Positions 9,513-17,992 are shown, counted from the first letter of the stretch. The stretch is DNA of 64,000 nucleotides from Neoaquamicrobium sediminum (GCF_013240295.1 NZ_JABETK010000003.1:372001-436000), one strand, 5' to 3'. Numbers and translations: made by a program. The notes: generated by a model not told the origin, from the sequence alone.

Positions 9513-9818
9513 AACCATTAGAAGACACCGTTATTGATATATGGAGTATTTACTGTCATAAGATTTATACGTCACCTTTGGAGAGCTGTAAGAATGTCCT
9601 TGCGGCTCTCCACCTTTCACAAAGCATTGGAGGCGCAGGCCGGAAGATCCCCGATCCGGCGCCTAAACGCATAAAACGTATCTGCGCCGCAACGGGACAC
9701 CCCTGAAGGAACGAGCCCTAACCGCGCGCCAAGACACTTGAAAAACGCGCGTTCCAGCAGTGTACGACAGCGGTCCGGAGAAGGGCAAAGAGCTACCTGC
9801 GATTACGTTTGAAGACCA

Positions 9819-9989
9819 ATGGGTATCCAGGAATCTTCTGCTCACTTCGATGTTGTCGCGGAAGCTTTGCGTGGTCTCGATGGTGGGAAAGCCAACGTCG
9901 CTGGCCCACCCACCATCTTCGGCGCAACTTCCCCGATATTGAGTCACTGGGGATGGCGGACCGTACGTAAGCGGTATTATCAGATCATG
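9819..9989 (+). pseudogene. Relic of a ferredoxin/NAD(P)H reductase C-terminus
   Basis: Translation gives VVAEALRGLDGGKANVAGPP, then ATSPILSHWGWRT. This aligns without gaps to the last 60 residues of the ferredoxin reductase encoded at 40598-41617 (AVAEDLRDLDGWKAYVAGPP, then AAFQILSDRGLRT). No N-terminal part is found upstream, and the reading frame before it has no relation to that protein. It is therefore a decayed duplicate, probably left by loss of a second copper operon copy. Confidence 0.6.
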
Positions 9990-10404
9990 CGCTTGAGCTC
10001 GCTGTAGGCGATCTGGGAGGTCTTTCACCGGGCGCCGGTCCGATCGCGAGGTAAGCTGGGTATGTCGCCGCGTGGCGCGGTTCCGGGACCAGTTTCAAGG
10101 CATGATGGACGCGATTTGGGTCGGTCGGCGTGTCATGGCTGTGATCGGCGCCGTGGTGTTCGGGGTGCGCCTCGTCGAGGTCGTCCCCATGGGAATAGCC
10201 GTGATGGCTATCCGTCGTTCCCATATCGCCGATCGCGACGCCATGGGCGTCAGCCATGCCCGGTCCAACGGGGAACGCGAAGGCAGCAACGGCGACGCAG
10301 CGCGCGGCAATCAGCAATGTTCTTGCAATCGCAAACAGGGTTCGGGACTTCCTCTTCGGCGCCAGCCTCGCACTGGACGTAAAGCCTGATCTCTCTCTAG
10401 GCAA
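9985..10404 (-). CDS. Exported His/Asp-rich protein, probable metal binder
   Basis: About 139 residues from a TTG start. A hydrophobic segment (LLIAARCVAVAAFAF) ending in an Ala-type cleavage region is followed by a His-rich stretch: DSHHGYSHGDDLDEAHPEHH, DHSHDTP, RVHH. No enzymatic domain is seen. It is convergent with the reductase relic, which overlaps its end by a few bases, and divergent from the methyltransferase. The position next to a copper-operon relic and the His clusters suggest Cu buffering, but that is inference. The start codon is uncertain; no ATG is available in frame near the signal segment. Confidence 0.4.
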   Translation of the reverse strand: MPRERSGFTSSARLAPKRKSRTLFAIARTLLIAARCVAVAAFAFPVGPGMADAHGVAIGDMGTTDSHHGYSHGDDLDEAHPEHHGADHSHDTPTDPNRVHHALKLVPEPRHAATYPAYLAIGPAPGERPPRSPTASSSA

Positions 10405-10532
10405 GGCGAACGACGGGACAAAGCAGGCGGCTGCCTAAGCCGATTGGTGGACGCACGCCTCGGAATGGTAGCTGTCCAAGCGCCGCGGGAGGCATACTAT
10501 TTCCCAAACCCTCCCCATGGAGACGGTTCACC

Positions 10533-11252
10533 GTGGACACAGATAGCGAGCCGCTGGCGCAACAGAGACATTTCTGGAATGGCTGGAACAGCGAAAACCG
10601 CGAAAGGTCCGTACAGGATGTCAGCCTCCGTCAGGCAGAGGTGGTCCTCGGTTGGCTGGAGCGTCTTGGTCGACGCGACCTCAATATTCTCGAGGTCGGA
10701 TGCGGAACGGGCTGGCTGTGCCCGAAATTGCTGCGTTACGGACGCGTGACCGGAACCGATCTTTCCGATGAAGTGCTCGACAGGGCGCGGTCGCGGGTGC
10801 CGGGAGCACGCTTCGTAGCCGGGGATTTCATGAAGCTGGCATTTGACGGCGGTGCATACGATGTCGTGGTCGCGCTGGAGGTTCTGTCGCATGTTGCAGA
10901 TCAGCAGGCGTTCGCTGAAAAGGTAGCGGGGTTGCTGAAGCCGGACGGTTACCTGATGCTGGCTACGCAGAACCGCGTCGTTTTGGAGCGCTTCAACCGG
11001 GTGCTTCCACCTGGGCCCGGCCAGCTACGGCGGTGGCTCGATCGGCGTGAACTCGCGGGCCTGCTCGAACGCGATTTTGCCGTGAAGGAGCTCTTCTCTG
11101 TTTCGCCCAGGGCGAACAAGGGCGTGATGCGGCTGATCAATTCCCGAACGCTGAACAGGCCGGTCCGGCTGCTCGTTGGAGACCGGTTCGAAAGCCTGAA
11201 GGAGCGGCTCGGCCTCGGGTGGACCTTGATGGCCCTGGCGAGGAAGACCTGA
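10533..11252 (+). CDS. Class I SAM-dependent methyltransferase
   Basis: 239 residues from GTG. The Rossmann SAM site is typical: ILEVGCGTGWL near residue 50, VTGTDLSDEVLDRAR (acidic loop), FVAGDFMKLAF and YDVVVALEVLSHV. The substrate cannot be told; the fold resembles UbiE/Methyltransf_11 small-molecule methylases. It has no co-directional partner: the upstream gene is divergent and an IS21 remnant lies downstream. It appears intact. Confidence 0.75.
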   Translation: MDTDSEPLAQQRHFWNGWNSENRERSVQDVSLRQAEVVLGWLERLGRRDLNILEVGCGTGWLCPKLLRYGRVTGTDLSDEVLDRARSRVPGARFVAGDFMKLAFDGGAYDVVVALEVLSHVADQQAFAEKVAGLLKPDGYLMLATQNRVVLERFNRVLPPGPGQLRRWLDRRELAGLLERDFAVKELFSVSPRANKGVMRLINSRTLNRPVRLLVGDRFESLKERLGLGWTLMALARKT

Positions 11253-11419
11253 CGCCGGCCCTATGCGGCAATCGTGTTTGCAGCCACTACCGCAAGTATC
11301 GACCCCACGACGATGTGGATCGCACGCGTGGTCCGTTCAAGCAGCCGGTGTCAATCGGCTCGGAATGGGGACCCTGGATCGGCGTGCAATCGAGACCCCC
11401 TCGTAGGGCTCGACGGTGA

Positions 11420-11468
11420 GCGCCCGACCGGGTGGAGCTGGTCGGGGTTGCGCAACCCGGTCGGGCGC
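11420..11468. repeat. Strong 14-bp perfect inverted repeat (hairpin)
   Basis: Arms GCGCCCGACCGGGT and ACCCGGTCGGGCGC are exact complements separated by 21 bases. It lies between the methyltransferase and the stop of the inward-facing istB gene, so it could terminate both, though no T-tract flanks it. It may alternatively belong to the lost IS21 end. Confidence 0.6.
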
Positions 11469-11488
11469 GTGGGTTGAGCTCCCTGGCT

Positions 11489-12223
11489 TTAGCTTTGAGA
11501 TCGGTTCTTGAAGCGCCAGGACTCGTTGCCGGTTTCGATGATCTCGCAGTGATGGGTGAGGCGGTCGAGCAGCGCCGTCGTCATCTTGGCGACGCCGAAG
11601 ACGGCGGGCCATTCGCCGAACGCAAGGTTGGTTGTGACGATGATCGAGGTGCGTTCGTAGAGCCGGCTGATCAGGTGGAAGAGCAACTGTCCGCCGGCCT
11701 GGGCAAAGGGCAGATAGCCGAGTTCATCGAGCACGGCGAAGTCGAGCCGGGTGAGGTAGTCGGCGAGGCGTCCCTGCTTTCCGGCACGGTGCTCGGTCTC
11801 GAGGCGGTTGACCAGATCGACGACGTTGAAGAAGCGGCCGCGGGCTCCATTGCGGATGAGGGAGCGGGCGATCGCGATGGCCAGGTGCGACTTGCCCGTG
11901 CCGGTGCCGCCGATGAGCACGGCGTTGCGCTGGTCGGCGACGAAGGCGCCGGTGGCGAGGTCGCGCACGAGCGTCTCGTTGACGGGCGTGTCGGCGAAGT
12001 CGAAGTCGTCTATGTCCTTGGCCAGCGGCAGCTTGGCGACGGTGAGTTGGTATTTGATCGAACGCGCCTGCTTCTCGGCGATCTCGGCCGACAGCAGGTC
12101 GCCGACGACCCTCGGCGGCTCGTGCTGGCGCTTGATGGCGGTGGCCATAATCTCGTCGTAGGCGCTGCGCATGCCGTAGAGCTTCAGCGTTCCCATCAGG
12201 TCCAGAACCTGGGTGCGTTCCAT
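11489..12223 (-). CDS. istB: IS21-family helper ATPase IstB
   Basis: 244-residue DnaA/DnaC-like AAA+ ATPase that assists the IstA transposase in target capture. Visible are Walker A GGTGTGKSH, Walker B FAVLDELGYL, and SIIVTTNLAFGEW before the C-terminal arginine-rich region. ATG 12223 overlaps the TGA of the istA remnant (TGATG), the standard coupled arrangement. CTCAGGAGG precedes the start. The gene is intact although its partner is gone. Confidence 0.85.
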   Translation of the reverse strand: MERTQVLDLMGTLKLYGMRSAYDEIMATAIKRQHEPPRVVGDLLSAEIAEKQARSIKYQLTVAKLPLAKDIDDFDFADTPVNETLVRDLATGAFVADQRNAVLIGGTGTGKSHLAIAIARSLIRNGARGRFFNVVDLVNRLETEHRAGKQGRLADYLTRLDFAVLDELGYLPFAQAGGQLLFHLISRLYERTSIIVTTNLAFGEWPAVFGVAKMTTALLDRLTHHCEIIETGNESWRFKNRSQS

Positions 12224-12224
12224 C

Positions 12225-12298
12225 AGCTTGGCCTCCTGAGACTGTCGTAGCGAGCGCAGTCGGCCTGCGGCTCGTGTCGCAGACGCAGCGCGTCGGGT
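12225..12298 (-). pseudogene. istA: istA 3' remnant
   Basis: The frame ending at the istB start reads DALRLRHEPQADCARYDSLR, a typical IstA-like C-terminal end. Everything upstream of it is replaced by an unrelated gene fragment on the other strand. About 95 percent of istA is missing. Confidence 0.5.
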
Positions 12299-12871
12299 GT
12301 GAGGATCGTGACGGCCGGCGGCGGATCGAGCGCCTATGGCGACGCGACCACCCTGCTCCACCCGATCCTCGAGGCCGGGCTGACCAATGTCGGTTTCCAT
12401 GCCATATGCGATCCGGAAGCGGCTTTGAAAGCGCAGGAAGCGGGCGTCGGCAACACGGTGCGCCTGAAGCTGGGCGGCAAGGTGGACCCGTCCATCGGCG
12501 GGGCGCCTCTGGATGTGACCGGGGAGGTCGTAACGCTCTCCAGCGGCCACTTCATCGCCTACGGCCCGATCGGCGGCGGCACATGGCGCAACCACGGCCT
12601 CAGCGCGCTTCTGCGGATCGATGGCGTTGAAGTCGTGGTGATCACCAATAACGGGCAGGCGACCGATCTGGCGCAGTTCACGTCACTGGGCGTGGACCCC
12701 CACCGCAAATCCACGCTTGTGGTCAAGTCGATGCAGCATTTCCGCGCCGCATTCGAGCCGATTGCCCGCAACGTGATCGAGGTCGATACCGGGGCGCTTT
12801 CGACCAAAAACTTCCTCGCTCGCCTCTACAAGCACATAAGGCGGCCGATCTGGCCGCTGGACGACATTTGA
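12299..12871 (+). pseudogene. M81-family metallopeptidase (MlrC-like) C-terminal fragment
   Basis: About 190 residues matching the C-terminal domain of MlrC/M81 proteins: GGGSSAYGDATTLLHPILEAG, ICDPEAALKAQEAGVG, VRLKLGGKVDPS, and KSMQHFRAAFEPIA near the end. Intact members are near 490 residues and carry an N-terminal metal site, absent here. The 5' end coincides with the IS21 remnant, so insertion and deletion removed the front of the gene. The family was first described for linearised microcystin hydrolysis, but most members have unknown substrates. Confidence 0.7.
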
Positions 12872-12984
12872 TCCGAGACCGGCGAGCTTTTCTGCTTGGA
12901 AGAGAACGCAACAAATCAAAATGCGCACTTGATCAGTGAAGAATCGAACTCCAGCACCGATCGAAATTCTGCTCGACAGGGCGA

Positions 12985-13746
12985 TCAACCCGCCCAAAAC
13001 GCCTTCAACGGCATCCAGATCGCCATTGCCATCATCATCAGATTTTCGGTTAGGGACACAAAGCCGAGCGGCACGTTGCTCGAACCGCCCACACAGGCGC
13101 ATTTCAGCTCGCGTTTATCAACGTAGACAGCTTTGAAGACCGAAGTCGCGCCAATGGTACCAATGAAGAACGCAACGGGAGCAGCTATCCACATAAGCGC
13201 GCCGGCGATCATCAGGATACCCGCCAGCGCTTCGCCGAAAGGGTAGAGATATCCGTAGCGGACCCAGCGACGGGCCAGCAGGTCGTAGTTCAGGAACATC
13301 GTCGAGAAGCTTTCGACGTCCTGCAATTTCTGCACGGCGAGTATGGTCATGCTGATCGCGACGAACCATTCGATGGCCCGGATGGTCAGGACGGTTCCGA
13401 AGGCCGCCCAGCTGAAAGCAAGCGCCATGAGAAACGCGACCGAGAAGATGGTTATGACGGGCTGGTAGCTGGTTTCGTCCTTGTTTTCGACATGCTCTCC
13501 GAAATATTCCCGCAACTGGTCGTACCCGCCAATCCGCTGTCCATCTATGAAGGTCTGCGGGGTCGTCTCGACCCTATGCTGGCGCTTGAAGGCGTCGGTC
13601 TGCTCACGAGTCTCAAGGTGCCGATCTTCCACGTCAAAACCGTTCCGCTCCAAAAGATCCTTGGATTTCAGGCCATACGGACAAAGATGGTCCGGCATGA
13701 CCATCCTGTAGAGCGTGGCCTTCTTTGCATTTCGATCTAGTGCCAT
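12985..13746 (-). CDS. Glutaredoxin-MauE/DoxX fusion membrane protein
   Basis: 253 residues with two parts. The N-terminal 85 residues form a glutaredoxin: CPYGLKSKDLLE with the CPYG active site, TTPQTFIDGQRIGGYDQL as cis-Pro and glutathione-binding loop. After an acidic linker come four membrane helices of the MauE/DoxX type, with WVRYGYLYPFGEALAG and a loop bearing CACVGGSSNVP. This pairing suggests thiol-redox transfer across or at the membrane. It follows the DUF305 gene on the same strand within the CsoR-headed block, implying a role in copper-linked thiol stress. The start at 13746 is the only ATG before the glutaredoxin. Confidence 0.75.
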   Translation of the reverse strand: MALDRNAKKATLYRMVMPDHLCPYGLKSKDLLERNGFDVEDRHLETREQTDAFKRQHRVETTPQTFIDGQRIGGYDQLREYFGEHVENKDETSYQPVITIFSVAFLMALAFSWAAFGTVLTIRAIEWFVAISMTILAVQKLQDVESFSTMFLNYDLLARRWVRYGYLYPFGEALAGILMIAGALMWIAAPVAFFIGTIGATSVFKAVYVDKRELKCACVGGSSNVPLGFVSLTENLMMMAMAIWMPLKAFWAG

Positions 13747-13801
13747 GACTGAATTCCCTTCGCTGCCCGTCGGCGCGCGGATCGGGCAATTGATACAAGC
13801 C

Positions 13802-14656
13802 TCAACCGCTGCACGTATAGAAGCCGCGATATCCGACACTCAGACCCCGCTCGAGCTCAAAAACGAGTTCGGCATCGGCGCGCCAGTCGCCTTCGTCGCC
13901 GAGACGCCGGACGCTGACTGTCATGCCGGGCGTGGTGAACCCGGCCGCCTCGCCTTGGGGATCGCCCGCCGCATCCAGCGCGAGCAGAACGCCGTTCAGC
14001 TTGGCGGCTGCGCCATCCTCGCCGGCCCAGAGGATCGGCTCGGATTCGGGACTGCGGTTGAACGTGCAACTGGCGCCCCCTTCCATCACTTGTGATGCCT
14101 CCGCCTCGCTCATCGGCGCCAGATCGAGTGTGGAAACGAGCAAATTCGAAAGAGCATCTTCTACGTCACCCGGCTCGGCTGGAGGGTCCTGGTAGACGTC
14201 GTCGGCGACATTGCCACCCGAGACGTCAGCGATGAGATAGCGCATCTCGGCGATCTCCCGCCGCTGCGCCTCGATGATCTCGTCAGCGAGCTTGCGCACA
14301 CGCTGATCGCGGATCTGCGCCCGCTCGGACGTCATGACGGCGATTGAATGATGCGGGATCATCGCGCGCATGTAGCTCGGCCCGGAAACCGTGACCTGGC
14401 TGCGCACCAGCCAAAGCGACAATGCGAAGACGACTACCGCCCCAACGAAGATGGCGATGTTCAGCGACGTATTCTTGTACATCCCCAGCATGTAGGCGAG
14501 CATAATGATCGCCATCGTCGCGCCCATCAGGACCGCCATATAGGTGCGAGTCTCCGAAAAGAAGACGTGCTCCCACGCATAGGTGTTGAGGTACATGAGG
14601 ATGAACATCACCACGGTGGAGGTGAGGATCATCAGTCCAAAACGGACATAGGACAT
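13802..14656 (-). CDS. DUF305-family membrane-anchored protein
   Basis: 284 residues. Four hydrophobic helices at the N-terminus (through about residue 90) are followed by a DUF305 ferritin-like segment: YMRAMIPHHSIAVMTSERAQ with the characteristic HH pair, then EIIEAQRREIAEMRYLI. A C-terminal domain of about 120 residues (GGASCTFNRSPES onward) is extra relative to simple DUF305 proteins. The family is common in copper and metal-resistance loci, but its biochemical role is not established. It lies between CsoR and the glutaredoxin fusion, 38 bases from csoR. Confidence 0.75.
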   Translation of the reverse strand: MSYVRFGLMILTSTVVMFILMYLNTYAWEHVFFSETRTYMAVLMGATMAIIMLAYMLGMYKNTSLNIAIFVGAVVVFALSLWLVRSQVTVSGPSYMRAMIPHHSIAVMTSERAQIRDQRVRKLADEIIEAQRREIAEMRYLIADVSGGNVADDVYQDPPAEPGDVEDALSNLLVSTLDLAPMSEAEASQVMEGGASCTFNRSPESEPILWAGEDGAAAKLNGVLLALDAAGDPQGEAAGFTTPGMTVSVRRLGDEGDWRADAELVFELERGLSVGYRGFYTCSG

Positions 14657-14693
14657 TCAAATGCTCCTGCTTTTCGTCCCGCCTCTCGCGGGA

Positions 14694-14969
14694 TCAACCT
14701 TTCGAGCGGTCGAAAAGATTGATCAACTCGTCGACCTTTTGCTTCTGGTCGGCCGCATTTCCGGACGCGATCGCGCTCGCCACGCATTCGGTTGCATGGT
14801 CGCGAAGGATTTCGTTCTCAGCACGCGAAAGCGCCACGCGCACGGCCTGGATCTGGTGCAGGATGTCGATGCAGTAGCGGTCCTCCGCCATCATGCGCGA
14901 TATGCCCTGCACCTGGCCGGCAATCCGGTTGAGGCGAGCAACTTTCGATTTTCTGCGTTCCGCATCCAT
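14694..14969 (-). CDS. csoR: CsoR/RcnR-family metal-sensing repressor
   Basis: 91-residue all-helical DUF156 repressor. The N-terminal KSKVARLNRIAGQVQGI helix is the DNA-contact helix of the family. The Cu(I) site residues are visible as Cys in YCIDILHQIQAV, and His and Cys in HATECV (C-H-C pattern of CsoR, rather than the nickel/cobalt or formaldehyde patterns). It heads a minus-strand unit with DUF305 and glutaredoxin-MauE genes, and a matching palindrome lies 9 bases upstream of its start, so autoregulation and control of the divergent plus-strand genes is expected. Confidence 0.8.
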   Translation of the reverse strand: MDAERRKSKVARLNRIAGQVQGISRMMAEDRYCIDILHQIQAVRVALSRAENEILRDHATECVASAIASGNAADQKQKVDELINLFDRSKG

Positions 14970-14977
14970 TCTCGTCG

Positions 14978-14994
14978 ATACCCCATATGGGTAT
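14978..14994. promoter_or_regulatory. Putative CsoR operator
   Basis: ATACCCCATATGGGTAT: arms ATACCC and GGGTAT around a 5-base centre, the TACCC...GGGTA pattern known for CsoR-type operators. It overlies the csoR leader and faces the divergent Cys-rich/multicopper oxidase unit. Confidence 0.7.
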
Positions 14995-15149
14995 GTGAGA
15001 AACCACCATCGGCCAAAGATGTTCCAAGGTCGCCGACTTACGGCATTATCCGGTCACCCTGCGATCTGGCCGGGCCACCGTCTGCGAATGCTCGGTACGA
15101 CGGGCCAATGTTCTCGACACGGCCGGCAATCGAAGGTAATTGTCCGACG

Positions 15150-15464
15150 ATGCGACACCTATGCGCCGCGCTTCTGATCTTGTTTGCCGCTATCTCCGCC
15201 AGCGGGGCGGCGAGTAGCGCTGCCACCGCAACGCCATTGGTCAAGTTGGCCCTTGGCCAGGTAGATCAAATGTCCGGCTGTACCGAATGCGTGGACATGG
15301 ATTCGATTGCGGACACCTGCGAGATGGTCTGTGTCGCGTCCTCAGTGGCGCTGCCCATTCGGGGGTCCGAACTCCCGCTGCCAGAAAGATCGCCTACCCC
15401 GGCGATGTCCGATCGCGGCATGCCGGACCGTACCGGCCCGCCTGAACACCACCCTCCCCGCTAG
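15150..15464 (+). CDS. Exported Cys-rich small protein
   Basis: 104 residues. A signal peptide (LCAALLILFAAISASGAAS) precedes CTECVDMDSIADTCEMVC, four cysteines in two CxxC/CxxxC pairs, then a Pro-rich tail ending EHHPP. The cysteine spacing is reminiscent of the CCDLFC...C end of the protein at 19489. No domain name can be given. Position as first gene of the plus-strand unit opposite csoR suggests a copper-inducible periplasmic binder or chaperone for the oxidase that follows. Confidence 0.5.
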   Translation: MRHLCAALLILFAAISASGAASSAATATPLVKLALGQVDQMSGCTECVDMDSIADTCEMVCVASSVALPIRGSELPLPERSPTPAMSDRGMPDRTGPPEHHPPR

Positions 15465-15597
15465 ATTCCGCTGCAGGCGCCAACCAGAACGTTTGAACAT
15501 CACCGCTTCGCGCCACGTTCGTGCGCAGCAAGTGGCGTTGTTGATCGGTTCGCGATCGCCCATCGCCGCGCACTCACGCATTTCCGGGATCATTGCC

Positions 15598-17049
15598 ATG
15601 AACGACATTTGCATGCCGGCGCTGTCGCGCCGCAATTTCCTGACTTCCTTACTGGCGACAGCCGTCCTGCCGTGGGCGACGACGAGCCCTGGTGCGGCTG
15701 CGCCGAACGTAAGACAATTCCGCCTCCGGGCCGCCACCGGGACGGCGAGTCTCAACCCGCGATCGGAACAGGAAACCGGGGTCTGGGCCTACAACAAAAC
15801 CGTGCCGGGACCGGAATTGCGGGTCCGACAAGGCGACCGCCTGCGCATCATGGTCGAGAACGGGCTGGCGAAGGAAACCACAGTGCACTGGCATGGCGTC
15901 CGGACACCAAACGCCATGGACGGCGTGCCACATCTTACCCAGAGGCCAATCGCGACAGGCGACAGTTTCGCCTATGAATTCGACGCACTTGACGCAGGTA
16001 CCTTCTGGTACCATCCCCACCAGCGCAGCTTCGAACAGGTGGACCGGGGGCTTTACGGCGCCCTGGTCATCGAGGAGGCTAACCCCATCCCCGTCGACCG
16101 GGACCTAGTCTGGGTGCTGGATGACTGGCGGCTAACACATCAAGGCGATGCCAGCGACGATTTCGGACACCCGCATGACGCAGCCCATAACGGGCGGATG
16201 GGCAACATCGTCACCATCAACGGCCAGGTGCCCGAAACGTTTGAGGTACGCCGCGGCGAACGGATTCGCCTACGGCTGATCAACGCCGCCAATGCGCGAA
16301 TATTCGGTCTCGACTTCAGAGACCATCAGCCGGTTGTGATCGCACTCGACGGTCAACCGGTCACGCCACACTCACAGGAGGCGGGCCGGATCGTCCTCGG
16401 CCCCGCCATGCGTGCCGACATTGTCCTCGATTGCACGGGGCGCCCAGGCGAGCGTTTCACCATCGAGGACACGTTTTATACCGGGCTGGAATACAATCTC
16501 CTCACCATTGCCTATCAAGATGAACCGCTGCGCGAGGCTGTGCCCGATTGGCCGTTGGAATTGCCCGCCAACCCACTTGCCGAGCCCGATTTCGCCAATG
16601 CTTTGCGCCACGAGGTGCTGTTTACCGGCGGAATGATGGGCGCGATGGTGATGCAAGAGATGGGCCTTGCCACCGCCTCCGGAGGAACTGTGGACGGAAT
16701 GGGCGCCATGATGCGCGGCGGCGGGATCTGGCTGGTCAACGGCGTCGCGGCGGAGGGCCATGTCCTAGAGCCCATGCTCGCTCTGCCGCGCGGCAAAAGC
16801 TGCGTGCTCGCGATGACCAACGCAACCGCATGGCATCACCCCATCCACCTGCATGGACATTCGTTTCGGGTAATCTCGCGCGACGGCGCGCCAACAAGTC
16901 ACCGCGAATGGCGCGACACGGTGCTGATGGCGCCGCGCGAAAGGATCGAGATCGCATTTGTCGCCGACAATCCCGGCGACTGGATGTTTCACTGCCACAT
17001 CCTCGAACACCAGGCCTCGGGCATGACCAGCGTCATCCGGGTTGCCTGA
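15598..17049 (+). CDS. Multicopper oxidase, Tat-exported (CueO/SufI-like)
   Basis: 483 residues. Twin-arginine signal SRRNFLTSLLA near residue 11. All four copper clusters are visible: HWHG near residue 97, WYHPHQ, HHPIHLHGHSF and HCHILEH near the C-terminus. A Met-rich loop (MMGAMVMQEMGLATASG, MGAMM) lies between them as in cuprous oxidases such as CueO. It should oxidise Cu(I) to Cu(II) in the periplasm. The upstream in-frame region is not oxidase-like, so ATG 15598 was chosen. DUF411 and cytochrome c genes follow closely and probably share its transcript. Confidence 0.85.
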   Translation: MNDICMPALSRRNFLTSLLATAVLPWATTSPGAAAPNVRQFRLRAATGTASLNPRSEQETGVWAYNKTVPGPELRVRQGDRLRIMVENGLAKETTVHWHGVRTPNAMDGVPHLTQRPIATGDSFAYEFDALDAGTFWYHPHQRSFEQVDRGLYGALVIEEANPIPVDRDLVWVLDDWRLTHQGDASDDFGHPHDAAHNGRMGNIVTINGQVPETFEVRRGERIRLRLINAANARIFGLDFRDHQPVVIALDGQPVTPHSQEAGRIVLGPAMRADIVLDCTGRPGERFTIEDTFYTGLEYNLLTIAYQDEPLREAVPDWPLELPANPLAEPDFANALRHEVLFTGGMMGAMVMQEMGLATASGGTVDGMGAMMRGGGIWLVNGVAAEGHVLEPMLALPRGKSCVLAMTNATAWHHPIHLHGHSFRVISRDGAPTSHREWRDTVLMAPRERIEIAFVADNPGDWMFHCHILEHQASGMTSVIRVA

Positions 17050-17072
17050 TCAAATCAGAAAAGGAGCAAGAC

Positions 17073-17528
17073 ATGCGCAATCTGACCTTCACCGTACTCG
17101 CCGCCACGGTCGCCACCACTGCTTCAATCTATGCCTTCCTGCCCAGCACGGCCGAAGCGCAGGAGGTGATGCTCTACAAGAATCCGCAATGCGGTTGCTG
17201 CGAGAGCTACGCCGATTACCTGCGGCAGAACGGCTTCACCGTAACCGTAGAGCCGACCCATCAACTCGCCTCCATGAGCCGCGAGGCAGGGGTGCCCGAC
17301 GACGTGCAAGGCTGTCACCTTTCGATCATCGAAGGCTACGCCGTAAGTGGCCATGTACCGGTCGCGACTGTCTCGAAGTTGCTGACGGGGCGCCCTGACA
17401 TCAAGGGCGTGACGCTGCCCGGCATGCCGCTCGGTTCGCCCGGTATGGGCGGCGCCAAGGAACGCCCGTTTGAAATCCTCGAGATTTCGAAATCCGGCAC
17501 CGTCGCCGGTATCTATGCGCGGGAGTAG
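17073..17528 (+). CDS. DUF411 metal-binding protein
   Basis: 151 residues, signal peptide then a thioredoxin-like DUF411 domain: MLYKNPQCGCCESYADYLR with the CGCC motif, PDDVQGCHLSIIEGY and KGVTLPGMPLGSPGM. DUF411 proteins are regularly found in copper and heavy-metal loci and are thought to bind metal at the conserved cysteines; no reaction is established. AAGGAG lies 6 bases before the ATG. It is 23 bases after the oxidase and 5 bases before the cytochrome, so one operon is likely. Confidence 0.85.
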   Translation: MRNLTFTVLAATVATTASIYAFLPSTAEAQEVMLYKNPQCGCCESYADYLRQNGFTVTVEPTHQLASMSREAGVPDDVQGCHLSIIEGYAVSGHVPVATVSKLLTGRPDIKGVTLPGMPLGSPGMGGAKERPFEILEISKSGTVAGIYARE

Positions 17529-17533
17529 CGCTC

Positions 17534-17992
17534 ATGAAACATCCCCTAACCTTGGTCGCTGTCGCCGTCGGCGCATTCGCCGTCATTTTGCTAGCGGTCA
17601 CTGGCAGGCTGCCGCTGGGCGGCGCCAAGGAGGATATCATGAGCGGCCGCATGCTTTACGCCGAGCACTGCGCCTCCTGCCACGGGGCCAACCTCGAGGG
17701 CCAGCCGGACTGGAAGCAACCGCTCCCAACTGGGCGTCTGCCCGCGCCGCCGCACGACGCCACAGGCCACACCTGGCACCACCCCGACGGCGTGCTTTAC
17801 CGTATTACCAGGGAAGGGACTGCCGCTGTTGTCGGCGGCGGCTACCAGAGCGACATGCCGGGTTTTGGCGATATTCTGCCGGACAGCGACATCCGGGCGG
17901 TGCTCGATTACATAAAGAGCACCTGGCCAGAACGCGAACGCGATTATCAAAAGGAGATAAGTCGCAGGGAACAGAAAGAGGGATCGTCATGA
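17534..17992 (+). CDS. Membrane-anchored c-type cytochrome
   Basis: 152 residues with one N-terminal membrane anchor (LVAVAVGAFAVILLAV). A single haem site CASCH is near residue 50, with a possible distal Met in YQSDMPGFGD. Size and layout fit class I mono-haem cytochromes that accept electrons from a periplasmic oxidase. It follows the DUF411 gene by 5 bases. It could carry electrons released when the multicopper oxidase or another copper enzyme works, but the partner is not shown by sequence. Confidence 0.8.
   Translation: MKHPLTLVAVAVGAFAVILLAVTGRLPLGGAKEDIMSGRMLYAEHCASCHGANLEGQPDWKQPLPTGRLPAPPHDATGHTWHHPDGVLYRITREGTAAVVGGGYQSDMPGFGDILPDSDIRAVLDYIKSTWPERERDYQKEISRREQKEGSS

Larger units (their letters stand above)
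11489..12298 (-). mobile_element. IS21-family remnant (istB plus last codons of istA)
   Basis: Holds a complete istB and only about 24 codons of istA. The normal istA, over 1 kb long and carrying the DDE transposase, is missing and the sequence passes directly into a truncated M81-family gene. Terminal inverted repeats were not found. The element cannot transpose by itself. Confidence 0.7.

Noticed and set aside
11432..12250. A 272-codon open frame on the plus strand
   Set aside because: It is antisense to istB, with low-complexity Gly/Val/Glu content and no family resemblance.
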